64,000 bases of DNA from Heliocybe sulcata (Eukaryota > Basidiomycota > Agaricomycetes > Gloeophyllales > Gloeophyllaceae). Below the pieces are notes generated by a model, which was not told the DNA's origin, did no database searches, and saw only the letters and a list, made by a program, of their open reading frames with translations. Shown here piece by piece: positions 48,520 to 60,951 of this stretch (its first letter is position 1; each line of letters opens with the position of its first letter). The stretch is taken from contig ML213509.1 of NCBI GenBank assembly GCA_004369045.1, positions 1,122,858-1,186,857 of the forward strand, written 5' to 3'. The translations under genes were made by a program, and so were the position numbers.

Positions 48520-51500
48520 GTGGTGCCACTGATGAAAGGGGCGTCGGCATGCGGATTGCAGAGTATCCCTAACGCCATCGACATCGCAGACGAGATCCTC
48601 CAGCTTATTCTGATTGAACTGGACGATCCAACCGACTTTACGCTCGTCTCGAAGAGGTTCTATCAGTTGTCGCAGGATCCGTACGTTCGGGCTACCTACT
48701 TTCTCGCACGGCATGGGCCTATGCAGGCCTTTTTCTGGGCGTTCGGGCGGGGAAAGCTGATGACAGACAAGGTCATCGATGTACGTGCCATACATACTCT
48801 ACGTCAGCACGAGCAATGAAAACCGTTTCATGGTCCCCTCTCTCCGCTGCAGATTCTCATCAGCTGCGGAGCGTATCTGTCCCGCTACCTGGTCCAGGTG
48901 GCCATACATCACTACTTCCGCACCCAGGCGCATTTCATTAAGACCACCTGGGTCCGATCGATGCCATTCCCCGTGTTTAGTTATTTCATGATAGTGGCCT
49001 CTCGCATATATGGAGATATACCCACGGGAAAGGGAGAGGACGATGGATCCATATTCACATCCTTTTTGACCGAAAGTCGGTTTCCGTCTGCTCTCAAGAG
49101 TGTGCCCTGGGAAGAAATCAAGGAGATTATTGAGAAGTACAAGGTTCGCCGAATTGATTCATACTCGCGTGGATCATGACCTTGATATCGTATATGCACA
49201 GTTTATGCCATTTTGTAATAAAGTCCGTGCTGGCATCCAAGACCCACAATTGGATATATTCACGAGCAAAGTGTAGGATCCAGTCATGGTCTCATTCCCC
49301 CTGGCCTTGGCTATCGAGCCACGTCTGCTCCCTTATGCGAAGGCCAATGGATTTCATATGGATAGCAAAGTATGTCCGTCGTACTAGGATATTTGGCCGG
49401 TTGACTTACAGCATATCAAGTATCGCGACTTCGTATTTCGCAAGATGTTCGAGCGACCGAGCCTCTCCAGTGACAATCGGACGGATGAGATTGTTCGGAA
49501 TGTCCGAGAGCTTTGTCGCTTGGATCCTAAGTACGGTGGTCATTACCCTTCGCCGACACCCATTAATTTCCTAATAATGTCAGGATGTTCTTAACGCGGA
49601 CGGTTGCAGCGGAGGTATGCATGGAGGCGAAAGCCAATGAAGGTGCATACTCTGCGTTAAAGCAGCTTGACAAGTTCGGCGATTTGTTATTCGAACTACG
49701 GTGCGCATATATGCTATTGCCAATGTCGTGAATACTAAAGGGCATTGTTCAGTGACGTCGTCCGTGAGTTAACGAAGGTGAGTAGGGGCGTTCCTGAGCA
49801 TTGCCTTAAGCTGAAAACGTACTTATCTTTCTAGATGTTTGTCAATACGCGATCAATCACTACCGTCTACACCATTAATTTTCTACGCCAACTATGGGCT
49901 GATTATCCCTCCGATGATCCTACTGTTCGTCTAGTTATGCTCCTCACTGTTTTCCTCTCGGACAATTGCCTCGCACATACCACACCTGCTACATTAAAGT
50001 CTAAGCTCGATGCCCTGGGACTCACGCCGTTATCAAGGAAGGATATTTATGATGTACTTTTAAACCCGTTCGTGGAGAGATATACGCCGATACTGGAGTA
50101 CGGAAAGGTCGAGGTGGGGCTGGACTCGAGTGGGGTTAAATCTTTACTGGAAGATGTGGCACTGAAGTGCCTGGAGATCAACTGCAAGGTGAGATGTCGT
50201 CCAGAGTCTAGGATTCCATAAGTTGATTCATTTGATATATTTGCTAGGGGAAGATGCTTAAGAAGTTGCTGGCCGATCACGAGTGGCTGAAGGACACCAT
50301 CACACAAGTCGTTCCCCAGCGCTATCAGATCCGCTTGGAAGACCTACCTCCTGCGCAGGATGAGAAGGCTTGTGCAGCATATGAGGCGACGCTATGTCGT
50401 GACTTTGTTGTCTCGAGATATCCTTTAGGCCGGCATTCGGGCATAGGCCCACGTCATAGGCCCTCTGTTGTGGCGCAAGCCGAGACAGCGCAGGTTGCGG
50501 TCGATGTCGCGCCTTCCCAGCCGGACGCGGAGTTGGAGGACGATGACGAGGAGAAGGAGGACACGTCGATGGATAATGTGGCCGATAGCAGCCAGTCTGA
50601 GGAGGCACTGGCGGATGCATCTGATATGGACCTTGTGAGCATGTGCTGAGAGTATAAAGCATTGCCATGGATGCTGACTAGTATCTACCTAGGGTCGCAT
50701 CGGGCAGGACACACTTACCACGATGATACAGTATGACGAGCTTGCTCCGACGCGGACGGGCCGTCGGCGATACCACCATTATGGTGCGGCCGATAGCCAG
50801 GGCAAGCTGGGTTATCCTGCGGGTAAGCACATCCACACGTCCCAGACATACGTGCCATCTTCTCATTTGCCCAACAGATGCCATGCAAGTCGGCCGGTGG
50901 ATTCGCACGTACTTCGGGAATCGGAGCCCTGTCACTGCCATCTTCGTAATCCACGGTGTGATAAACGACAATGTACCAGTGAGTATTAGAGAGGTGCTGG
51001 CAGATCTGTCGTAACCCTGCGGCTTAGGTCCTGCAGCCCGATTTTGGATACGGTGATCCTGACCCGCTCGGTCTGCAACATCGGGTTCCCATCACTTTAA
51101 AGCATTTCCAGATTTTGCAGCGTCTTGGTAGAGCACCAGTGCGTCACATTACTAGTTGAAGCCAAACATAGCAGTGAATTAACGTGCCTGTCCGTAGAAT
51201 TGGTCGCTGTACCACGAAATTCAGCAAGGCGCTGAGTTCTATTTCACTGAGGAGGATTATATTGCTCAGGACAAGGCGAAAGCTTCTGGAAAGAGGGTAA
51301 AAGTGAAGACCGAATCAAGCAGCCAGTCCGTGCTGTCGACGTCAACCACCGGACCAAGTCGGGGAGAGGGAAGTCGCGGAAGGAAACGGCCTCGAAGAAG
51401 TGCAGCTGCTTCCGTAAAGTCGTATGTTATTCCCGATTCGGACGATGAGACAATCGTGGAGGACGCCACCATTTCTCGTGCCATGAAGCTGCAAGCAAAG

Positions 51501-51931
51501 TGGAAGAAGGTGGAATCGAATCTGCAGCAGTGGATCAAGCACTTGTCCGCGATCTTGAAAGAGGAGCAGAAGAAGGTGTGCCTCTTCGTCTGTCCCGTAA
51601 AATGTTCCGCTGAATGAGATGCAGTACAAGGATCAAAAGAAGAGACTTGAGAAGACGGCGACCGCTCCTGGGAGCAAGGTCCGGCTGCCTAAGGTTAGTC
51701 CGATTAATTCGAGACTCTGAAGAATAGCGTCTGACGTGCGTCTAGAATGAGTTCCATAAGTCTTTAACAAACAACTTACGGGATCTACGGAAACTCGATC
51801 GAGAGAAGCGTCGGCTTCTCTATGGTTCTGACGTTCCTGACGAGGACTTCAGTGACGGCGACGACGATGAGTACCAGGAGAGGGGCCAGAAGAGACGGAG
51901 AATTCGCTATAGCGTAGTCACTTGGGAGTGA
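48520..51931 (+). CDS. Large F-box protein with acidic and nuclear-type C-terminus
   Basis: About 900 residues with roughly a dozen short introns. I start at the ATG at 48520. It leads straight into an F-box (IDIADEILQLILIELDDPTD then FTLVSKRFYQLSQDPY). A long helical body follows, with conserved-looking segments SKYRDFVFRKMFERPSLSSD and VRELCRLDPKMFLTRTVAAE, then LTVFLSDNCLAHTTPATLKS. Next an acidic patch (ELEDDDEEKEDTSMDNVADS, about 50530). It then returns to folded sequence (MQVGRWIRTYFGNRSPVTAI) and ILQRLGRAPNWSLYHEIQQG. The end holds basic and acidic patches (GRKRPRRSAAA) and closes GQKRRRIRYSVVTWE. Presumably it is an SCF substrate receptor, perhaps nuclear. I do not recognise the body as any named family, though proteins of this shape occur in many Agaricomycetes. 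Confidence 0.75.
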
Positions 51932-52162
51932 GCCGCACTTTTGCATCGCATTTATTATTATTACCTGCATTGTCACCGTCATCATACACTGTTCAGCATA
52001 TATCGCCCATGTTACCACCACTGCCACTATTCTATCACGTCGCAGAGCATCCACCGTCTTAGCATGTGCAGTATCGGACTCTTGAGTCTTAACCTGGGTT
52101 TTCGCGCAGTCTATGCCATACGATATTGTCCTGTCAGCATAACAACAACACACGAGCTAGTG

Positions 52163-54420
52163 TTAGGTCTGGTATCTGAAGTCCACAGCTCTGTCTCCTA
52201 AACGGATCCTCTCTTCACCTTCTGGCACGGGCTCCTTTGACTGCTCCAGCAGGACATCTCGCCTGTGGTTCTCCTTGGCCATCCACACCCATAGATACGT
52301 GGTCATAGCTATTGCGAACGTCAGGTAACCAATAGTGATGATGTGTGGTTTGCGATATAGGTGGGCGGCGAAGTTAGGTCGGTAGATGAGAACGCCTGCG
52401 ATGGCGCCGATGTCACCGATGGTGATCTGCATAGCTACGCCAACAGCTCGCTTCGTCTGGCCCGAGATGTTCTCACTAGGCCAGCTGGGATAGACAATAC
52501 ATTCAGCTTATGAACGCTTGATCCCGAAAATGAATGTTCCTTTACCTTAGTAAGAGCGCGTTACCCGTGTAGACGCCAGCGGTAGCAAGGTGGACACCGG
52601 TGTACTGCGCCCCAGCTAAATTCATGCATGGTGTCAGCGAACAATTCAATGAGAGCTTGTCATAAGTTTACCTGTCTTCGTAGTCAGAAGTATGATGTAA
52701 CCTGTACAGTTGGAGATGACGGGCTAAGAGGGGTTCGAGGAACTGACGACACCATCATACCTATGATCCCAACCAGAGCTCCACCAATGATTATGGGAGC
52801 TCGGATCTTGTAGTAGGAAGACAACCAAGCTGCAAACCAAATCGAAAACGCCGCCAATGCATTAGGGGGTACAGACATCCTAATAGTTGATGAACAGAGT
52901 CAACAACAGGTATCAAATACAAAATGAGACACACTCACAATTGAGCCTTCCAGGTTGCGAAACCCAACCCAGCAATAATGGTTGGCTGCGGAAAGGGGTA
53001 AGACCGCGGTAATGTACCACTAGACAAGTACCATACCAAGAATAAGCTCAGCGTATATAGTGCAAAGGAAAACCCGTGAAATAAGAGGGCATATCCCCAA
53101 ACAACGTGATCCGTGAGCGCCTGACGAACGAAGGACCAGTGGAACTGTTCGTGGTTACCAGCATCGGAATCCTCTCGTAATCTCGCTAGGAGGTGCTCCC
53201 GCTCTGTCACCGTCAGCTACATCGAGGCCTAAGTAAGGCGGTGATCTGCGCCGGACAAAGCTGTAGGTTTGGCACGTACGAATTTAGCGGAATGCGACCA
53301 GGTAGGAACGATGAAGTAGGCTAGTAGAGACACTGCTACGGTGATGATGCCTTCTATGATGAATATCCTGCAGTCCGTATGAGAAGGCGTCGCAGGAGTA
53401 TGCGTTATACTGCACGAACCAGTTCCAGCCTCTCCGCCCGCCGACACCATCCATTAAGCCGATGAGATATGCCAGGACTCCTGCGAATGGTAAATGTATC
53501 GAGACGCTACACGACAGCTTCGAGACACGAACCACCAAATGCACCCGCCAGTGCGGCGCCACCGAAGAATACCGCGACTCTCCAGTGCCGCTCCCGTCTT
53601 CGATAGTAGACAGAGAACAAGTAGATGACACCAGGAAAGAGGCCAGCCTCTGTCGCTCCGAGCACTGAAAGGGAAAACTGAGCGAGGCATAGGCTGGAAG
53701 AGCTTCAACAGGAGACATACAGAAGCGGATACCGTATAATCCAGCTTGATTATGTATGAGACCCTGGGCAATGGAAGCTACTCCCCATGCCAGAGTCAAT
53801 GTCGGCAGCCAGAATTGGGGATCAAACCGTTTCAGGCTGCAAGAACGTGAGACGAACGGCCAGGATATAGCACTTGCACATACATTATCTGTCCGAGTAG
53901 TTAGCTTGGGGAAATTACAAGCTGGCCATAGGCTCACGTTTGCAGGAATTTCGAAGACTACGTAGGCAACGAAATACACCGCTAGCGCATTATTATACCC
54001 TGAGGCAGAGAGGTGTAGATCCTAGAACGTCCCGTTAGGCGCGCGGGAAAATTGCAGTACACCACGCTTACGGTTGCAAGTCCATCTAGCCTGTCAAAAG
54101 AGCAGACGTGATGAGCTACTGTACTTGACACCAGAGGCAACACGGAATTTGCCTTACTTGGCATTGCCGATATTTGAACTGGACGAAATGGTTAGGGCGT
54201 CAGAAGTGAGTCGCATGACTGTATGCTCACCGGTCCAAGAAGCTCAGCAGGTATAACCCGGTAAGGATGGGCAATAGACTAACTGGGTTAACAACTCAGA
54301 CAAAGACCAGCTGCAAAGAACTCACCGCAAGTCGACTTTTCGCAAAAGTCTGCGATCCACATGTCTGTCGGCACTGTCGAGAGTCGTCTGAGATCCGGTC
54401 TGCTTCTCAACAGACGACAT
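52163..54420 (-). CDS. MFS permease of the anion:cation symporter (Dal5/Tna1-like) group
   Basis: About 480 residues, 12 predicted membrane helices, many introns. Start MSSVEKQTGSQTTLDSADRH at 54420. The first helix is RLLPILTGLYLLSFLDR followed by a short exon NAK-type loop, exactly as in the family. Then VYFVAYVVFEIPAN, RFDPQFWLPTLTLAWGVASI, RERHWRVAVFFGGAAL-type segment and GGRRGWNWIFIIEGI. After a central loop (LTVTEREHLLARLREDSDAG) come FHGFSFALYTLSLFLVWYLS, PPNALAAFSIWFAAWLSSYY, IGDIGAIAGVLIYR and IGYLTFAIAMTTYLWVWMAK. The end is DRAVDFRYQT. The group imports organic anions such as allantoate, nicotinate or pantothenate; the substrate cannot be told from sequence. Confidence 0.88.
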
Positions 54421-54808
54421 GAGGAAGGACGAGGGGCTTGCGAAACCCTCGAGGGATCAACGACGCCACTTACGGCGTTCCTTTATCAGAAGCGCTATTG
54501 GCGTAACAAGCTGGACATATGGCGCCATCGCCATCATGTCTCCAGGAATCTCGCTAGGAACAGAGCTAACATAGGTCAGTGAGAACAGCGGCATAAATAC
54601 AGCGGGCGTGTTCAATGTTGTGGCGTTCCGAGTAATCGACGCGCAACGTCTTCCAGAACGAAGTCCCGCAATAGTGATGGACACGCGTGGCGTCAAGCGT
54701 CGCACACATGAAGAGTACAGTCCATGTGTAGCCAGGTCTGCAGAGGCTTCAGGGCAAACAGAAGCAGTGCTGCATTACGAAAGATAGTAAATACACACAC
54801 CAGGCAAC
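54421..54808. other. Intergenic, promoter of the permease gene
   Basis: A 388-bp gap between two tandem minus-strand genes. Nothing notable seen. Confidence 0.5.
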
Positions 54809-56134
54809 TCAGAAAATAGGTATAAAGTCCTGGATTCTATCCCTCGCATCCTGCGCGATACATTCCGCAATCCACGTAATACTTCGGATCTCCTGCTCCT
54901 TGAGCTTGAAGTAGCTATAGAAAACGGAGTACTGGAACTGCTGCAGGAAGGACTGCTTATTCAAGTGCACCTCCTGTCGGAAGAAACGATCCTCCAGGTC
55001 TGCCGCCACTGAAGACTCCTCGTTGAAGAGGTCATCACCAGAGCCATTGCCATTCGCGCGAGGCGCACTGTGCGATCCAGAGTCGAAGAATGACTTATAT
55101 TCCGGGATGTAGTCGCACGCCTGTCGCACCTGTTCGACGTCATCCGCGCGTGCAAGAGTGTTGTTGCCCTCCGGGTAGAGACGTCCAATGGTAGGGAACA
55201 ATTTTGCCCGCTGCTCCTTGGATAATTCAGTCCCAAACGAGTTGATAGTGATGTTGATTGTCCTTCGGTCAGCCTCGAAAGCCAGGATGCGGTGCATGAC
55301 GTCGTATGTGGGATCTCCTATGGTGTGGCAGAAGCGGTCAAAATCTTCGAGATACGCCTTGTAGAGCGTATTCCGGATAATTTCAATGTTGAGGTCGTCA
55401 AGATCGGCAGCGGAAAGACACTCAATGAAATATGGTGCTACCATGGCCTCGTAAGAACATAGGCAAAGGGAGGAGTGCTCAGACCATACCTAATGGTGTT
55501 TCGACCAGCACCGTCCGGTACAGGTCTTCCACATTCGTCGCTACGCATAACGCAGGCATAGTGTCGAAGACGCCCAACGGGTGACAACGCTGCAATAACT
55601 CGTGCGTATCTCGCTCGTGCAACGTCCCGGTGATCAAGAGGACGACATTGTCGATCATGTAGCCATAACTGCGCGAAACAGATCTCAGCAAACTACCAAG
55701 AGTCTAGTCGAGTATGAACGTACGTGATGTACTCCAGGAAGGTACTCAATGGCTCCACTGCATTCGTCCGAATAAAATTAAACTGGTCGACCAGTATTTG
55801 CGTCGCCTTGTCTGCTATTGTCGATGTCGAGATGGGTGAAGGCTCGTTGGCCAGGAAGTTGCCGTAGTCCGTCGCTGACAGTTGCATTCGGAGGTCTGTC
55901 CATCAACCACCCAAATGCTCTTCAGTTACATGGAAAATCAAGAACAGACGTGTCAATACCATCCAGTGTCTCGCATTGCGTCAAATTCGAATAATGGCTC
56001 TGGGTAAGGATGCCGGCCTTGTAACCCCTGAGGATGCCTTCCAGGAAGCCGTTGGAGACCTAAGACAGAGTCTATGCGTTACTTCCCACATAACAACCAG
56101 ATAGATGCCATACGTTGAAGAACAGGGCTTCCAT
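54809..56134 (-). CDS. vma6: V-type ATPase subunit d (Vma6)
   Basis: This subunit couples the V1 central stalk to the Vo ring of the vacuolar proton pump. Exon 1 encodes only MEALFFN. Exon 2 starts [20 protein letters not shown], followed by [20 protein letters not shown], all classic subunit d. Later exons read [60 protein letters not shown] and [20 protein letters not shown]. The last exon contains [20 protein letters not shown] and ends [20 protein letters not shown] then [10 protein letters not shown] basidiomycete-type insert ([20 protein letters not shown]) sits in the last exon. Length is about 355 residues, normal for the family. Confidence 0.96.
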
Positions 56135-57399
56135 ATTGACAGAGAACGAGTTCTAGTTTCGGTGAAGCGCTGAGGTTGAGCGCAGTGACCCCCGTAACGG
56201 CTGTAACGTCGACATATGTATGCCGCCGGCTCCCCAAGGGCGCGCATGTGGCGGATGCAGACTCTTTCCCGCCGACACTGTGCAAAGGCTGCGCAGAGTG
56301 AACTATCTGTATGGAATCTCTGTCTCTGAAGATAGAACGAGTATTCTCGGCATGAATCCCTGGAGTGAAGTCAGACTCTGCTCGAATAACGCAGTCTCGG
56401 CATTGCACGACTCAGACCCGACGTACGTGCCAAAGGAGGCATTACAAGATTTAGACACAAACACAAAACGAACGTCCCAAACCAGCATATAAAGTATCCT
56501 GTACGCAAGACTTCTATTCATTGAGAACGTGGTGGAAGGAAGCAAAGATATGTAAGTACTCAAGCAAAGGCTAACAATACAAGGTCATGAGCGCATTCTT
56601 TAATACACGGAGAGGACGGTAGTCCGACATATCACAGAGACAATAGAACAAGACTTCAGGCAAGTAAGTGATAAATCAGCAAGAACTGCAGGGGTGCATT
56701 GTGCAACACACGAGGACATGGGAGGTATGTCTGAATCACGCATATAGCAGGAGGACGGGGACCGCATGGAAGTCGCAATAGTAGGCGCAGCTCGAAGCAG
56801 CAGAGGCTCGAAGCATTCTATCCCGACGGAGACTCCGACTCGAGACTGTCGATCGGTACGGAGGGAACACCTAACAAAGGTGCGCCGTTGGAAGGGGGCT
56901 GCCGGCGCAAGCAACACACAGGAACGCCCTCTTGCCGTACTCCTGCATGTTATTGAGGAGGGGAGGAAGAGTGCGATGCCACGAGCGAGGGACTGGCCCT
57001 TCAGGCGTTGCAATTCGTACGGAGCTGTACGCGCATCATGGCCCACGCCGTAGCCGCCATGAAAAGTGACAGTGTCGCTGGAGCTGCGCGATATTAGAAC
57101 TGAACAATTCAAAGGGACCTAGACAGCATACCAAGGTCTCCCCAAGGTCTCGCTATGGCGACCACTTGCTGCCAGATGGTCCATTATGAATGGGCTGTGA
57201 AGCTGGATACCATTTCTGCCCCTAGACGTGTATTTGTATTGCTTTTGACTCGTCGTACGGAACCTTCCCGAGACATAGGGAGGAAGCGAGACACTTCATA
57301 GGAACCGCCATGGACGATGCGAGTGTGGCTGAGGATATATAATGCCTGAGCAGAGGAGATTGTAAATCAGCAGTGACCGGGATTCATGCGCGTCGATAC
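56135..57399. other. Intergenic, promoter of vma6 and 3' flank of the kinase gene
   Basis: About 1.26 kb. A minus ORF at 56600-57112 (170 codons) has no domain and odd composition. No repeat or RNA gene is recognised. Confidence 0.5.
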
Positions 57400-59766
57400 T
57401 CACTGTGACGGGAGCAAGGAAAGACTGAACTCCGCAGATGAGCAATCCGAGTCAACGTCGAATTCATCAACAGCCATAGGTTCAGAGGCCTCCATCAGAA
57501 ATTCGTGCTGGAGACTATGGGGTCAAATCACGATAAGCATCAAGGTCAGTACACAACTCACCTCGAGAAGCTCGGCAGCCGTCGCTCGGCTTTCGACCTC
57601 GACGCAGAGACAAGCACTCAAGAAACTCTTCAGCTCCGGGTTCAGCGTTTCGTCCGTCGTGATCGCGGGTGAGTCGCTGGTTGCGATTAGGTGAAAGGCC
57701 TGTGATGGCTCTTCATACGCATAGGGAGGCTGAATCTCGATCATCTCGATGACCATAATACCAAGGGACCATATGTCAACCTTCAGGCCGTAAGCATCCC
57801 CTTTGACAACTTCTGGCGCCATCCAGTGCAGAGTACCCGCAACGCCTGTGACCTTGGAATCCTGGTTGGGAAGTTTCACACAGAGACCGAAATCCGCTGT
57901 ATGACAAGGGATGGAAGACTTAGTTCCGATAAGGGCCAGGAAGGAGCAGCACCCACCGATTTTGACATCGCCTTGGGCATTCAGAAGTACATTTTCCGAT
58001 TTGATATCTCGATGAATAATATGATGGGCATGTAGGTAGGCCAGCCCTTTACATGTCTGGGGAGCTAAGAGCCATGCGTATAGGAACGGAGGGTGCGACT
58101 CACCTCGAGCGAGATATATGCGATCTGGTCATCCGTAAGACCGTTGTTCAGGATGACATCCCTCAGGGGCCCGCCGTCCATATACTCCATGACCACCCAA
58201 AGTTCCATACTGTCGGGAAGGAAGGCATCCAAGAAGTTCACAATGTTAGGGTGTTGTGATTCCTTCATCACAAGAATTTCGTTGACTATGTCCTCGCGTA
58301 GCTGGTACGATAGGTCCACTTCCTTGACAGCGACCTTGTTCTCCGTAGCAAGCGCCTTTGCCGCATATACGCGGCCGAAAGCTCTGCATATGTGGTCAGT
58401 CGTTCGAAACCTTCGGTTGAATGTTCAGATATCGTAGAACTTACCCTTCGCCGATCTTTTCGTTCCTCCAATACAGTGTCTTCGGATCGACTGCGCTGAC
58501 CACGCGCCTTACTTTTGCTATAATACGTTCCTGCTCATCAATGTCTGATGGCGTCACCATCACAGCCGGCGCAGAAACGAAATTCTTGGCTCGCCGAAGG
58601 AGCTTAGCGCGGGAGGGAAAGACGACTGGAAACATCATAAGTATCCGGAGGACGAACTAACGTGTACAGTATAGACAGACTCACAGCGGCATGGTTCCTG
58701 GCGTAATCTGTTGCGTCCATGGAGCTTATGGCCATCAACGACAATGCTCGCGGAAGCGGGGCTTGCGAGTGGGCAGGACAGAACGATCTCGGGGCTATGG
58801 TTGCCCTGCACATTGTGAAGTATCATTACTTCTTTTCCGTCAACAGCCCTTTTGTCACCATTCTGGGCATCGTCGCACTTGTCCCCTTGGAAAGCCTTGA
58901 TGTCACAAGCAGCATCCAAGCGTATCTCCTCATCACTGTCGCTGTCGCTGTCGGCGTCGAGCGACGCGTTTTCGGGGTTTTTGAGATTGGATTGGATGTC
59001 TTCAGAGACCGTGTCCGATAGGTCTCCACTAGAGAGAACAGTACTGCTGGTTAACGATGTGCGAGTAGCAGAGGACGGTGGCACGGTCAACGAATGTTTC
59101 TTGCACTATTAGAATGTCAGCTGGTAGACTTAGAGCTAAGACAAGATGCACGCTCACCGAAGAGAAGACAGAGCTTGCTTGTATGCAAAACACTGTTTCG
59201 ACTACCGAGCCAACTTCGCAAAGAAGGTCTTGAACTGTAGAGACAGCGGATACCAGCGCCAGGGCGATAAGAGAAGTCAGGACGGTCCATGTGAGGGCGG
59301 GGCTGAAAGCAGAGAACTACAAATAATGTATATAAGAGTCCCAATCGAGGGGTAAGAAAGGACTCACGGTAGACAGGAGAGGGGATACATAGAGGAACAG
59401 TTCTGTTGCCCAGACTACCGAAAGGGACCCGCATTGTCTGATTCGGTTGAACTTGAAGGGACCGAGCGCGGTAAAGAGACAGTAGACACCGATAACAAGG
59501 ACCAGCGAGGCAATGGCATCGTCGCAAGGTCCAGCGCCGACGGTAGCAGAAGGTGGCCGTAGATAGTCAGCGGGCGACCAGGGTGTCGTCTTCGTCGGGG
59601 ATGGAGGAGGGAGGATAGCGCGAAAGAAGTGAGAGAACCACCCGAATCCACCAGGGTCGGGGGCTAAGGGAACACGGAACCCGTCAAAGGTGCGCTGCAC
59701 CCACTGGCGAGCCCAAGGAAAGTCTATAAGATTAATACTGTACAGTGGCTTAAACTCCCTGTACAT
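57400..59766 (-). CDS. Membrane-anchored STE20/PAK-like protein kinase
   Basis: About 640 residues. Exon 1 (59766 to about 59366) begins MYREFKPLYSINLIDFPWAR and holds APDPGGFGWF, VGAGPCDDAIASLVLVIGVY and VVWATELFLYVSPLLST; exon 2 adds LTSLIALALVSAVSTVQDLL. Three hydrophobic helices thus precede an acidic linker (DADSDSDSDEEIRLDAACD). The next splice keeps frame into a complete kinase: KIGEGAFGRVYAAKA (glycine loop, across an intron), VAVKEVDL (ATP lysine), HPNIVNFLDAF, VVMEYMDGGPLRDVI, HHIIHRDIKSENVLL (catalytic Asp), IADFGLCVK (DFG), VAGTLHWMAPEVVKGDAYGL. The MAPEVV and WSLGIMVIEMI patterns are STE20/PAK. No CRIB domain is seen. It ends AEFSLSLLPSQ. The membrane module is paralogous to that of the gene at 31180-34945. 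Confidence 0.85.
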
Positions 59767-59810
59767 TGTAAAAGTCAAAATGGATGGGGCGTGGATCGCG
59801 TCCCCTAGCC

Positions 59811-59817
59811 TTTTATA
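59811..59817 (-). promoter_or_regulatory. TATA box of the membrane kinase gene
   Basis: TATAAAA on the minus strand, 45 bp before the ATG at 59766. An upstream in-frame ATG at 59847 lies before this TATA box, which is why I take the downstream ATG as the start. Confidence 0.75.
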
Positions 59818-60951
59818 CCCGATCGAAGCTATCAGGTCGACTGCCACTCGCCGTCGTCGGCTTCAGTAATACAAGCTGCTCACCGTTATGTTAACGGAAA
59901 GTGAACTCTCAGTCTGAATTCAAAGTGCAGTGCAGTGCACTCATAGCGACGATATTCATGCTGCAGGAGAGTGCCACTTGAGACTGGTCAGTACCAGTGG
60001 AGGAGCACCATCGGCCGTAAAGTGACCCCTAGCTTCTCTTCGACTATTCCAGAGATGCAAGCGTCAACACGAGGAGATGGCTCTGCGCGCTTGGAGGTCG
60101 GGTCGAAGGGTCTCGATCACTGGGTCGGCGGGGACCTTCGCGAAAGCCCGCTTTGTAGGATCACTTTCACCTCAATGATACGTAAAGAAGAAGCCAGGGA
60201 TGCTAGCCCTTTGATCTTGGACCCTTCCGATGCCGATCAAAGCCGTACGCGAGCCCCGGCAGGATACCATGAGGTAAACACGCAGCCCTACTGCAGCAAA
60301 GCCTCTGGTCGATGTCCGTCATGGAGGTAAACTGCAGTGATGAAGCAGAAGCTTACGAGTAAACAGAGTAAGAGGCTCGCGGAGCAACAGTATGCAGTAC
60401 CTGGCCGTGCTCCATTCGCCCGGTATTTTCATGCAATCGGACAGCGGGCTTCTTCCAACAAGCTGTAACGCAGGATTTTCAATGAATAGCTCATTAGCTT
60501 AGAAGGTCAAGAGTTCAACGTTCAACGTTCAGTCCTCATTTCGCGAGCAAGATACGGAAGAGAAAGCAGTAACGGCCGGGTGACCGCTTTCAGCCAAGTA
60601 CGTAGTCTACTCTCGGCCGGCCCCGGTCCAATCAGACATCAGGACATAGACCTGGGGTGTACCGCAAAGAATCAACGGTCCTTATGTTAGCATCGCATGC
60701 ATATACTCTAGCTGTAATAGGTGTAAAGTGTATCCACAAATGCAGGATCCTTGAACAAGCAATCTCGGAGCGTGAGCAAGTATAAACAGTGGCGGGTATG
60801 AGGGGTATGGCACAGTTCATGACTTCTATGATATGATGTCGCGCTAATCAAGAAGAGCTAAGTAAAGATCATATTAGTCAGAGAGACGGTACGAATACAA
60901 CGATAGAGATAAACCTACCTCGGGGAAAGCAGGCCATAATCTCTGAGCCCG
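59818..60951. other. Intergenic upstream of the kinase gene
   Basis: About 1.13 kb containing the upstream kinase promoter and the BTB gene 3' flank. A short direct repeat AACGTTCAACGTTCA lies at about 60515. ORFs are random-looking. Confidence 0.5.

Noticed and set aside
59767-59847. Upstream ATG at 59847 as start of the kinase gene
   Set aside because: The intervening frame contains the TATA box, and the paralogue starts at the position equivalent to 59766.
60480-60545. tRNA-like words (TAGCTCATTAGCTTAG then GAGTTCAA)
   Set aside because: I could not pair an acceptor stem or anticodon arm around them; the second part is a simple AACGTTC repeat.
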